Positions 1-7,846 of a stretch of 11,351 nucleotides of DNA are shown one piece after another. Below the pieces are notes generated by a model, which did not search any database, was not told the origin of the DNA, and saw only the letters and a program-made list of their open reading frames with translations. Position numbers and translations under genes: made by a program. This DNA is from Cudoniella acicularis (Eukaryota; Ascomycota; Leotiomycetes; Helotiales; Helotiaceae), in NCBI GenBank assembly GCA_013054445.1, contig JAAMPI010001692.1:1-11351 (forward strand), read 5' to 3'. Position 1 is the first letter of the stretch, and each line of letters starts with the position of its first letter.

Positions 1-1
1 T

Positions 2-250
2 TTCCATTGGGAAGGATATAAGACAATTTGTCACTCAAGAATTCTTGCTTACAGTAGCAGCTGCTTGGCTTCCCGTAATTCGCCGTGGATGGACTTTCAT
101 AGTCTCGCTGGATTTTATACCTCTAATAAAAGGTGCTTGGGCGAGGAAGGCTATCTTGATGCTCTGAAGAAATCTAGGACGGATCCTGGTAGAAGGATTT
201 TGGTGCCTCTGAAGCAAGGAGCTACAATGGAAGTACTCTTCCTCATTTGA
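2..250 (+). other. Open frames at left edge, possible 3' end of a truncated gene
   Basis: Two plus-strand frames are open from the window edge. One runs from base 2 to a TGA at 248-250 (82 sense codons, with a polar, basic C-terminal half). The other runs from base 3 to a TGA at 165-167 and is more hydrophobic (it contains LLTVAAAWLPVIRRGW). Either could be the last exon of a gene starting left of the window, or both could be chance. I recognise no family in either frame and see no splice signal that decides between them. The flanking sequence on the left is needed. Confidence 0.2.
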
Positions 251-1206
251 CGCTCCTTATCTGCTATCCTTTCATAAACACATAAATGGCCTCCCCGCTT
301 CCCCTATCAGTGAGACTCCGCAATCACTGCCTGACGAGAAGCCGCGCAAAAGAGTTCGGAAAACACCTGGCTTGGGTGAGATACTTGTCAAAACTTGTCC
401 CTGAGACTCCAACAAGTGTTAATTGCATACTAATCGGTTGCTCTAAATGATACAGTGTTTGTAATCTTATTAGTTGCGAGATAATTGCAAGTGAGTAAGA
501 AGCCGTGGGCCATGTGCTGTCAAATTCTCAATTGTTGTCAACTGCTCAACCACTGTCAACTAAATTTAAACCAAATAAAACAGCCTTAAGGCGGCACACA
601 TACATCACTCAACGCATTTCCACATAAATCAATATTACGAGCAAATATGGCATCCCAGAGTTGAAAACATCAACTCTCACGCACCGCATGCATCATCAAC
701 CGAAAATGAAGAAATGCATAGAGTGGCGCGTAAAGCTTGGAGAGATTCCACAAAAATATTTTGCGAGTTCCTTTTTATAGGGATGGTGTTGGTTGATTTA
801 TTACTCTTGAGTCTTGTATTCATTTTGTTTTAGATTTGGTTGAGAGAAAGGGGTTAAAGATTGTTAATGTAGTATTGATGATTTTGGGACGTATAATTTA
901 GCTTTGAAATGTTTGTCCGGCAAGTTTGGGGGGGGAAAGAGGGTAGCTTGGGTCTGTCCCTGCCTTGCTGGTGGTATGGAAGCAACTTGCAAAAATGAAA
1001 ATTTGGAAGCTGTCCCAAAATGCCTACCTCGTACAAATTCCATGAAATAAATTTGACGTTAGAACTTGAGCGGTATTCCCGCGGCTTGGTTTCAAACATA
1101 ATTCATAGCTTGAGAGCCAGATATATTTAGATGTCTGACCTGCAAGTCTCCTCTGCCAAGTGTTATAATTTCCAAAAGATCCTAAAGCCCTATTATCAGC
1201 CCCTCA
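251..1206. other. Gene-free intergenic region, including permease 3' flank
   Basis: I see no supported gene here. The stretch is mostly AT-rich, with scattered stops in all frames and an 8-base G run at 928-935. The short open frames at 854-1099 (minus) and from 1131 (plus) lack recognisable protein features. The right-hand part, roughly 1000-1206, must contain the 3' untranslated region of the minus-strand permease. No canonical AATAAA on the minus strand is close to its stop codon, so the polyadenylation site cannot be placed. Confidence 0.5.
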
Positions 1207-3216
1207 CTAATACTTATCTTGTCCCCCATACATCTCCGTCTCTCTTGGAATTCCTTCTGAAGAGTCATTCCTCGCATGTACCTGCTTCCCTTCCTCGACG
1301 ATTTCTGTCCCATCTTCAGCAACAACAGCATCTCCACATTCCTCTTCCCATTTCAACCCCATCTCTTTGATTATTTTTTGGTTGTCAGTAGGCCAAATTA
1401 TGCATAGCACGTAATATACTACAAAGCTAACTGTGAATGAAAGAAGCCAGCCCAGTCGACCTAAATCCGTGGCGGAAGTTGAGACTTTGGCTCCGAGTGT
1501 GCCGACGAAACCGGGGAAGGGGAGGGCAATTCCACAGAGGTAGGCAATGACGCCTTGAATGTTCCAGCCGCAGGTATAGTAGTAGTGTTTGTTTGTTCGA
1601 GAGGGGTTGTAAAGGTGGCCGATGGAGACGTTGCCTTTTGTTAGAAGGTAATCTGATCAAATTGATAAGTTTTTGTCTTTATGATTCGAAAGGGCGGAAC
1701 ACTTACAATCACAGACCATGATAGCAACTACGCTAGCCATGAAGAGTCCATATCCAGAGAGGAAAGTCGTGAAGACGGAAGCCGAGCTGAGAATCTTCCA
1801 AGGACAAATGGCGAAAGCAAGGAATTCAACAATATATTGCCCTCGAGGAATAGTGATATAACGAGGAAAGAGCATGCTACTGTCTGACCCGAAAGGAATC
1901 ATGTTTGCAGCGATGTTCGTCCCAAGAATTGAAACCATCCAGGTGAATGCAGACAGGAAAACAGTAAAGCGTGTACTTGCTGACCAATACCTGTCTAGAA
2001 TGGCACCCAGAAGATCCCATGGATTCCATAGTGGCGTTTCCAAGCCCCAAGTATTATTGATTGCTGCAGTTGCGAGAATACCAAGAGATGCGGAAAGTGT
2101 CACGGCGATTGGGTTGGTGATCAGTTGAGACCACTGTGCCCCACTTTTCGTTTTGCTCCATCTTGCAATATCAGGCTGGTTTGTGATAAGTGTTGCGGTG
2201 TTTCCCATGCCAGAGTTGATGGCATACATGATAAACCATCCTTTGCTACCCTTGATTTGCGACGAGTATATGGATCCAATATTGCCTTTGGTGTTGACCA
2301 TACAAAAAATGAATAGACCCCATACAGCGGGAAGAACGATGATACTCTTGAACCAGAAGAAGCCGCGAAGTTGATATGGACGAAAGGCGCAGAATGGGAA
2401 ATGAACTAGCCAAAAGAGGAAAAAGGCCAGCATCCCACTTGTTGTAATTCCAACCGATTCCAGGATATGGTTCGGGATGTCCGTAAATTTGTGCCCAAAA
2501 ATGCATCGAAGAATATTTGACATGAAGCTGGCACCGGAGTATACTGCTTGCTGTCAGTATTCGTGCAATCTAGGCATGAAATTCGTGCTGAAATAGTGGA
2601 TCATCAGGCTACTTACGTTGAACACCATACCAGATAATGGCCAAAGCTGCCCGAGCTCCCACAAAATAGAAGCTTCCATACACTCCAAAAATACTACGTG
2701 CTACAACTGGGTATCCGATATGGTAGACACTGGCGCATCTAGAATTGAAGAACATAGCGACCGAAGAGATAAATTGACTGGCGAAGATGACGAGGATACT
2801 CTGCCACCAGTTGAGACCTGCGATGCGATTGCACAATCAGAAAAGATTTAAAAGAGGTAGTGTATGCGATTCGTCTACCTATGCCAACCATTGTGCTTCC
2901 TAAAGTCCAATTTCCAAAAGACAGTCCCATATAAAACGTCACGAAATTCCACCATCTCCCTATCAGAAAGTCAGGCACCGTTTTCCTCTACCCGAGGCTT
3001 TCAACGGGTCGCTCTTCACTTACAGGTCCTCTTCTCCGGCGGCGTAGGGTCCAAATCTTCGTTGCTCCATCTCGAGCTTGAGTCTGGGTGGCCATGGCGA
3101 TCGAGCGCAGTATCGCGAGTCTGAACAAACTGTTTGAAACCCTGACGACTGCGAAAGGCGTTTCTGAAGTTGGTGGCTTTCGTGGCGCACTTGGCCCTCA
3201 ACTCGGTGGCACCCAT
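1207..3216 (-). CDS. NCS1-family permease (Fur-type uracil/allantoin/purine transporter)
   Basis: This is a plasma-membrane proton symporter of the nucleobase-cation-symport-1 family, fungal Fur branch (relatives: yeast Fur4, Dal4, Fui1; Aspergillus Fur proteins). The exact substrate cannot be read from sequence. Exons on the minus strand are 3216-3024, 2959-2879, 2817-2617, 2543-1707 and 1652-1207, giving 585 aa. All four introns (64, 61, 73 and 54 nt) have GT donors and TAG or CAG acceptors and restore the family frame. Signatures in order are NEDLDPTPPEKRTW (52-65) before the first membrane segment, FGNWTLGSTM (79-88), YHIGYPVVAR (123-132), WYGVQ (154-158; the Trp and Gln lie at the substrate-binding position of TM3), SGMGNTATLITNQPDIARW in the middle, GTNIAANMIPFGSD (366-379; the Asn is in the substrate-site helix) and LFPRYITIPRGQ (383-394). 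About 12 membrane segments are visible, the last near 505-524, followed by an acidic tail of about 60 residues. I chose the ATG at 3216 because the following KATNFRNAFRSRQGF stretch looks like family N-termini. No lesion is seen. It is divergently paired with the dioxygenase gene at 3860. Confidence 0.95.
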
Positions 3217-3676
3217 AACCTGTGGCTGGTGTCTGGCTTGGCGGCGGGTGCGGGGTAGCTGCTGTGGGGTAGATATGATGCATTAAATATATTGATTTAT
3301 TCTGAGGCTATTTTCGAGATTTCTGAAGATTCAAGTACTTAAAATTGGACGAGAAGAGGTTCGCAAATATTCACAAAAACCCAGGGCACCATCGAGCTAA
3401 AGAAGCGGGCAACGGTCGACGGTCAAGCAGGAAATACCCACTTAGATATCAGTTCAAGATACCGGCGCCATTCCGGGACCCAAAACCTGTCACGGCCACC
3501 TTTTCCTATTTTGGAGGTCTTCTATCGTGCTCAATCAGGAGTGGATACCAAAGGTTGTAAAGTGGAATTCTTACTCAATCGCCTCCCATAACTCACCCTA
3601 TTTTCTGCCTCGGATTCTTTGAGTTTTATCGTTTCACTTTTTGAAGTTTTTTCAAAAGTATGATGGAGAGACTTCT

Positions 3677-3682
3677 CACGTG
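3677..3682. promoter_or_regulatory. CACGTG E-box in divergent promoter
   Basis: This is a perfect palindromic hexamer of the type bound by bHLH factors such as Cbf1 and Pho4. It lies 178 nt upstream of the dioxygenase ATG. The flanks (TCT before, TTT after) are not the extended Cbf1 consensus. It is a motif match only. Confidence 0.3.
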
Positions 3683-3748
3683 TTTTACGGAGTAAAATCA
3701 TCTACCCCAGAGAACCAGGAGTGGGATGTTTTGTTGCGGAGTTCGCTC

Positions 3749-3767
3749 GACTCAAGTCATTGAGTCA
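3749..3767. promoter_or_regulatory. TGAGTCA (Gcn4/CpcA-type) box within an inverted repeat
   Basis: TGAGTCA at 3761-3767 is an exact match to the bZIP site used by Gcn4/CpcA in amino-acid control. Its first six bases are mirrored by GACTCA at 3749-3754, giving 6-bp arms with a 6-base spacer. It sits about 93 nt upstream of the dioxygenase ATG, a plausible position for a core-proximal activator site. Confidence 0.35.
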
Positions 3768-3859
3768 CCGCGAAAAGCTCACTTGAGAAACAGACATTAA
3801 AGATTCCGAATTGCATCTAAGAATTAAGGACATTAATTTTTAAACCATATTATTTCACC

Positions 3860-5062
3860 ATGGTTACAGTTTCCACTGGTGTCTCACAGGAAACTGGTGA
3901 TGCTCCTCGAACAATCACCCCCACTCTTGAAGAACTGAAGACTTCTTCGTACAACGGACCTAACATCGAGGCTGCGCTTGAAGCTCTTCATCAAGATGGT
4001 TTCGTGGTTCTGAAAAATGTCGTTGATGTAGCACATGTCGAGCGTATCAATTCCTACATGTCAAAGGAAGCCGATGATATCTTAAAAAATAATTTGAAGC
4101 CTTTCAATCAAGGAGTTAATTGTAGGTTTTCTCCCAATTCGCTAACTCAATCCCTGACAACATCAAGCCAATATATTGCAAGGACCACCTTTGAAAGACC
4201 CGGAATATCTCTACAACGATGTTTTCTTCAACCCTTTCGTGATTCAAATCATGAATGCGTAGGTCACAGCACCCCCCTCAAGTTTATCGGCGTTCTGATA
4301 AGTGCTCGTAGCTATCTTGGAGCAAACCCCATTTGGAACTTTGTCACCGGTAACAATGCTTTGCCTCGCACAAACGGTCTTCGCCAACCAGTCCATAAAG
4401 ATATCACCTTCTTCCATCTTCAGGTACTAACTGCACCCTTTTGGTCATGAATTCCACTAAAATCTTCAAGTGCCCGTTCTTCGTGATAGCCAATATTCCA
4501 CTTTGCGATTTCAACAAGACCACTGGGTCCACTGAGTTTTGGCTCGGCTCTCACACTTCGACCTCAGGAAAAGACCAAGTTATTGCTACCCCTGACAGCA
4601 AGTTAGCAAATGCCAAGCTGAGAGTCGGAGAGCCTAATACCTTCATCCTTGATGAGGTCAGAGAAGAAAGGAGAAAAATCCGACCCCCTATTCAGCCTGA
4701 GTGTGAGAAAGGAGATATTATGTTGCGGGACCTTCGAACGTGGCATGCCGGGATGCCCAATGAAAGTGATGAATATCGCATCATGCTGGCATTAGGCTAT
4801 CAAGTAAGCTTCTCCTTTTCAGGTGTCACTAGTACTTCTTCCATAGGAAGTGAGTCAATTTTGCGTTCAATCACTGATTGTTTGCGTAAAGGCGCAATGG
4901 TACCAAAACCACACTCTGCGTTCAAAGCTTCCTCTCAGCCAAGGGAATTTCTTCATGAAGCACGGCGGACAGCCCGTAGAAGTTCGAGCGAATCTTTTGC
5001 CTGACGAAACCGACTTCGGGAAGGAAAATGATAACTTCCAATTCAGGCGTTCAGTGGAATAA
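3860..5062 (+). CDS. Phytanoyl-CoA dioxygenase (PhyH) family 2-oxoglutarate/Fe(II) oxygenase
   Basis: This is a non-haem iron, 2-oxoglutarate-dependent dioxygenase; the substrate is unknown. Exons are 3860-4121, 4168-4258, 4312-4423, 4471-4803 and 4892-5062, giving 322 aa, a usual length for this fungal subgroup. The iron triad is visible: the HxD motif in QPVHKD (H146, D148) and the distal His in RTWHAGMPN (H247). R258 in EYRIML follows 11 residues later, the same spacing as the 2-oxoglutarate-binding Arg in human PHYH (H264/R275). Other fungal-subgroup signatures are DVFFNPFV (105-112), TGNNALP (130-136), CPFFVIANIPLCDF (156-169), GSTEFWLGSH (174-183) and LPLSQGNFFMKHGG near the C-terminus. 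No signal peptide or membrane segment is seen, so it is probably cytosolic or peroxisomal; the C-terminal SVE is not a PTS1. The ATG at 3860 lies in a CACCATGG context. Introns are 46, 53, 47 and 88 nt; introns 1, 3 and 4 end in AAG, which is unusual. It is the divergent partner of the permease. All catalytic residues are intact. Confidence 0.92.
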
Positions 5063-5063
5063 A
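5058..5063 (+). terminator. AATAAA hexamer overlapping the dioxygenase stop codon
   Basis: AATAAA spans the last sense codon and the TAA stop (5060-5062) of the dioxygenase gene. Fungal polyadenylation signals are degenerate, so this may be incidental. If used, it would give a very short 3' untranslated region. The AT-rich patch near 5116-5125 is an alternative efficiency element. Confidence 0.2.
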
Positions 5064-5731
5064 TGATTGGAGGAGCCTGAGCGGCGCTCAGCTCTCGGTA
5101 ACTGCGGAAAAGCAAAAATATATATTGCTGAAGCCACCTCCCAGCTGAACCATACAAGATACGAGTATTAATAGTAAGAAAAGGGCCTTTTCAGACTTTG
5201 TTGCACGTCGCGACCTGTTCCACTATTTGGCATACAATGGTAAGTTAAAGCCCTCTAAGCCAACAATGCCTCTTCGGACTTCTAAACCTGGTCAGGAGAC
5301 CTTGCTCTTCCCAATGAAATCAAATCAGCTGTATTTATAAAAGTTCCCTCGATGACAGTCGAAACCCAACGTTGTTAGGCTAAAATTTCTCAAACACTCT
5401 CCTTTCACCCGACAGGAACGTCATATTTGGGCTAGCCTTGCAGAAAAAATCAGTCTTTGGGTATGGAGTTATCTTCGAGGTGAAAGGTCTGTTCAACTTC
5501 TGCTAGACTTTGGCGCACTTATGTGCTGAAGGGTGTTGTGCTGAGACAAGGAGAGGAATAACACGTGACTAACGTATCACTTGATATCCTTCGAGGACTC
5601 CACCGTACAGCCCTAAAGAAAAGTGCTTCTTGAACTTAAAAGGATTATAGAAGAGAAGACATGTATAAGATACGAACTGAAAGGTATTTTGATCATACTC
5701 CTGCCTGTTCGAGAAAGCTAATTAGCTGTGG

Positions 5732-5741
5732 CTCACGTGAG
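5732..5741. promoter_or_regulatory. 10-bp perfect palindrome CTCACGTGAG (extended E-box)
   Basis: CACGTG is extended symmetrically to 10 bp. A second CACGTG, in the GTCACGTG-type context on the reverse strand, lies at 5562-5567, 172 nt away. Both are far from any gene start found here, so any function is uncertain. Confidence 0.2.
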
Positions 5742-5949
5742 GAGAAACCGTAAGCGAGAGACTTTTCGGACGAAACAAACTTGCCAGCCTCATCACCAAT
5801 TAATCTGCGCCAGCACATCTCTCCATCCATCCTGAATGCAAAGGTACTGTAGTCCATCATTCGAACTTCCTCATCGCATCAATCGAATATGTAATGAACA
5901 CCACCTCGTATTCTCCCGCATATCTCGTCGACTACGAAGGAGGAGTGTC

Positions 5950-5979
5950 GAGTCGAAAATCGAGTCGAAGATTGAATCG
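5950..5979 (+). repeat. Short 12-bp tandem repeat, about 2.5 copies
   Basis: The units are GAGTCGAAAATC, GAGTCGAAGATT and a partial GAATCG. The array is small and degenerate. It lies in a short open frame with no other coding support and is probably a chance microduplication. Confidence 0.35.
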
Positions 5980-6684
5980 CATGTGATGCCGAAACCCCTC
6001 TGCGACACAGCGCTCATCCCCCCACTTTGGCATCTCCGACACAAGCAATACCCTCGGAGCTAGAGTAATAATACAGCGCATCACAGTGGGAGATCTACCG
6101 TCTCGGTATTTTTTGGCGGAAGATCTTCAGCGCGTAATAGCCCAGAGCTTGTGGCCATATTCATAATCTAAGCTGGAATTGCCTGTACACGGCGAACAGA
6201 ACACAGCATCCAACACTCACCACAGCAATGGCACAGCACTCACCCGAGGCAAGAAACTGCTCAGAGCATCCTCATATGAGCAAGTAAGCCGCCACGTTGG
6301 TTCTGAGAGATCACAAAGATAATAGAGAATGTTCTGTACGACATCGTTGGTGGTCGCCGAGCCGCTGACTCTATGGTCGAATTCTTCGCTGTTCGACAGG
6401 TCGCAACGTTACGACTTCGGGGTTTGCAAGCGCAACCTCCCCATCTAGCAGGCCTGTTACCCATGGTTCGTCTTTGCTTGGCATGGTGTTCAGCAACTAC
6501 CCTATTTTTATATTAATTTCTTGTTTTCTACGCGGCTAGTGGCCCAAATGACCGATAGCAAAGTTGCGAGCCAAGGACTTCGTAGAAGCAAGTTCTAGGG
6601 GGAAACGAGAGACATAACCTCCTCTTCGCATCTCAATGAATCGATTGAGCTGCCTCTTGATTGGATGTCTTTATATGATGTTCA

Positions 6685-7002
6685 TTGAATTTATTCAAGC
6701 GTTCCCTTTACGATCTCCGCACACTCAGCTCAAACTATTCTTCTGAGCTTCTTGATTCGGTCGATCATGCCTGGGTTGACGGTAACCCCGCAATTTTTTC
6801 GGCGCCATTTGTTGGGTCCACACTCCCCCGCAAATGCGCGATTCCTGTTCCTGACCTTTTCCCGATGCTCCCGCGCTCATTCGGCATCGTGTCAGCAAGG
6901 CACCTCGGAAATGTTGCTACGCCCAGTGTTATCCACCCGTATTCCGAGCGAAAACCCAACTTTACCTCCCTGCTCGTAGCCAACAAGTGGCCGAGGTTGT
7001 GA
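6685..7002 (+). other. Unrecognised 105-codon open frame
   Basis: This frame opens inside the gene-free region and ends with TGA. It has no signal peptide, membrane segment, repeat or motif I know. The reverse strand is also open across part of it, which favours composition rather than selection. Part of it overlaps the GGCGCC-centred tract at 6797-6819. It is listed only because it is the longest frame in the gap; I would not call it a gene without transcript support. Confidence 0.12.
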
Positions 7003-7164
7003 GCAAGTTGTGTTCCTCACAAGTTTGCATATGATCGTTGTAGTTGTGCCTAGCGAGTAGTCACTCTGGTGGGAATAGTAGTACCAGGACTTCCGTCATT
7101 GCAACCGGAATTTTGAGGATATGGCCTGCCATTCAGCATCCATTGTGCAAGAAACTTACGGGAC

Positions 7165-7173
7165 TTCAGATAA
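7165..7173 (+). promoter_or_regulatory. Near-match to iron-responsive GATA site upstream of CFEM gene
   Basis: TTCAGATAA differs at one position from the extended ATCWGATAA site of fungal iron repressors of the SreA/Sre1/Fep1 type. It lies about 670 nt upstream of the CFEM start. A further AGATAA core is on the reverse strand near 7195-7202. Binding is inference, made plausible because CFEM proteins often take part in haem-iron uptake. Confidence 0.25.
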
Positions 7174-7464
7174 ATTTAAAAACCTATGATATCTTATTAT
7201 CTTTACATGCTTCAGAGTTGAAGGTAGGTGGATTCACATAACCACACAAATCTCCTCACCGCACTTCCCAGGTATTCCGAGCCCCAGCTCCTTCCACGCA
7301 TGTGTAAGTGACATCACATGGAAAAGTTCTAACAGATCGGAAGCTCTCACCGAGCCGGGATCCTTCCCAGCTACCCTTCCTCGTCCGGGGTTCCCCACCA
7401 AGTCAATCCTGTCCCCCAGGTAGTCCACTCACAGGGCTGCAAGGCCACAGCATATCCCAAGCTT

Positions 7465-7470
7465 TATAAA
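7465..7470 (+). promoter_or_regulatory. TATAAA box, candidate CFEM core promoter
   Basis: TATAAA follows a C/T-rich tract (about 7250-7430) and is 372 nt upstream of the CFEM ATG. If used, the leader would be about 300-340 nt and would include the small upstream ORFs at 7727 and 7737. The CCACAG at 7814-7819 could end a leader intron, but no matching strong donor is seen. Confidence 0.25.
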
Positions 7471-7726
7471 CCCCTGAGGTTTATCTAGCCCACCTCATCG
7501 CTATGCAGGATCCAGTTGGTCGAAGATGAATTCTTTAACAGGATTATCCATCATAATTTCTGAAAGCAGATCTTCGCCGTTGTCCAACCACGCTATGACC
7601 TGCAAGTCGATCACCAACCCCTTGACTAGCTTTACGGCAACTGGCATTGCCCTCCGAAGTCATGGGGAAATAATTTCATTGTTTCCTGCGGGGAAACGGC
7701 CTTACCGATGAACTGGGAAGCATTGC

Positions 7727-7846
7727 ATGCAATCTCATGGATCAGACATTATATCACTGTGCCTAGAGCTCTCTTCACATTCTTTTCAAGTTAGGAAACT
7801 CGAAATTTTTCTTCCACAGGTCACTCGTTTGACACTGCAGCTATGA
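7727..7846 (+). other. Upstream ORF overlapping the CFEM start (ATGA)
   Basis: A 39-codon frame starts at ATG 7727 and ends with TGA 7844-7846, so its stop overlaps the CFEM ATG (7843-7845) as ATGA. A second, 9-codon uORF (7737-7766) lies inside it in another frame. If the transcript begins upstream of 7727, scanning ribosomes would meet these first. The peptide itself shows no features. Transcript start data are needed to know whether it is transcribed. Confidence 0.3.

Larger units (their letters stand above)
3217..3859. promoter_or_regulatory. Shared divergent promoter region, permease / dioxygenase
   Basis: These 643 nt separate the two start codons, so both promoters must lie here. Visible motifs are two reverse-strand HGATAR sites (CTATCG at 3522-3527 and TTATCG at 3626-3631), the type bound by nitrogen-regulatory GATA factors; one CACGTG box (3677-3682); one TGAGTCA box (3761-3767), the Gcn4/CpcA type; and an AT-rich TATA-like patch at 3285-3293 about 70 nt upstream of the permease ATG. 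All are short and could occur by chance; binding is inference. Open frames in the region (for example 3345-3560) show no protein features. Confidence 0.6.
5063..7842. other. 2.8-kb region without a convincing gene
   Basis: No open frame here shows a recognisable domain, a supported exon chain or a signal peptide. The longest plus-strand frame (6685-7002, 105 codons) has no motif I recognise. Individual items seen are an E-box pair (5562-5567, 5734-5739), a short 12-bp repeat (5950-5979), a GGCGCC-centred tract resembling a retrotransposon primer-binding site (6797-6819), GATA-like sites (7168-7173 and near 7195), and a TATAAA at 7465-7470 that may belong to the CFEM gene. No tRNA A/B boxes with a foldable cloverleaf were seen. 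It probably contains the dioxygenase 3' flank, decayed repeat sequence and the CFEM promoter. Confidence 0.5.

Noticed and set aside
854..1370. Small open frames on both strands left of the permease
   Set aside because: They have no domain, signal or splice support. The right part overlaps the permease last exon or its 3' flank.
1874..2374. Several plus-strand open frames inside the permease exon 4
   Set aside because: They lie opposite a highly conserved coding exon and have no features of their own.
3020..3283. Minus-strand 87-codon frame beginning upstream of the permease ATG and overlapping exon 1
   Set aside because: It is out of frame with the permease, while the permease frame in the same place matches its family. 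Its ATG lies just beside a TATA-like patch, so it is probably upstream of the transcript start.
4122..4450. Read-through of the dioxygenase first exon to a stop at 4450
   Set aside because: The read-through translation does not match the family. Removing three short introns restores SNILQGPPLKD, YLGANP and CPFFVIANIP in order.
5836..6063. 75-codon plus-strand frame with an ESKIESKIES repeat
   Set aside because: It is short and basic, with no homology I recognise. The repeat is explained by a 12-bp microduplication.
6261..6464. 67-codon minus-strand frame
   Set aside because: It shows no coherent protein features and no exon partners.
6632..6649. Inverted repeat CTCAAT-N6-ATTGAG
   Set aside because: Six-base arms are expected by chance in a window of this size, and there is no neighbouring gene start.
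7234..7428. 64-codon minus-strand frame in the CFEM upstream region
   Set aside because: It lies in a C/T-rich promoter-like tract, and its peptide matches nothing I know.
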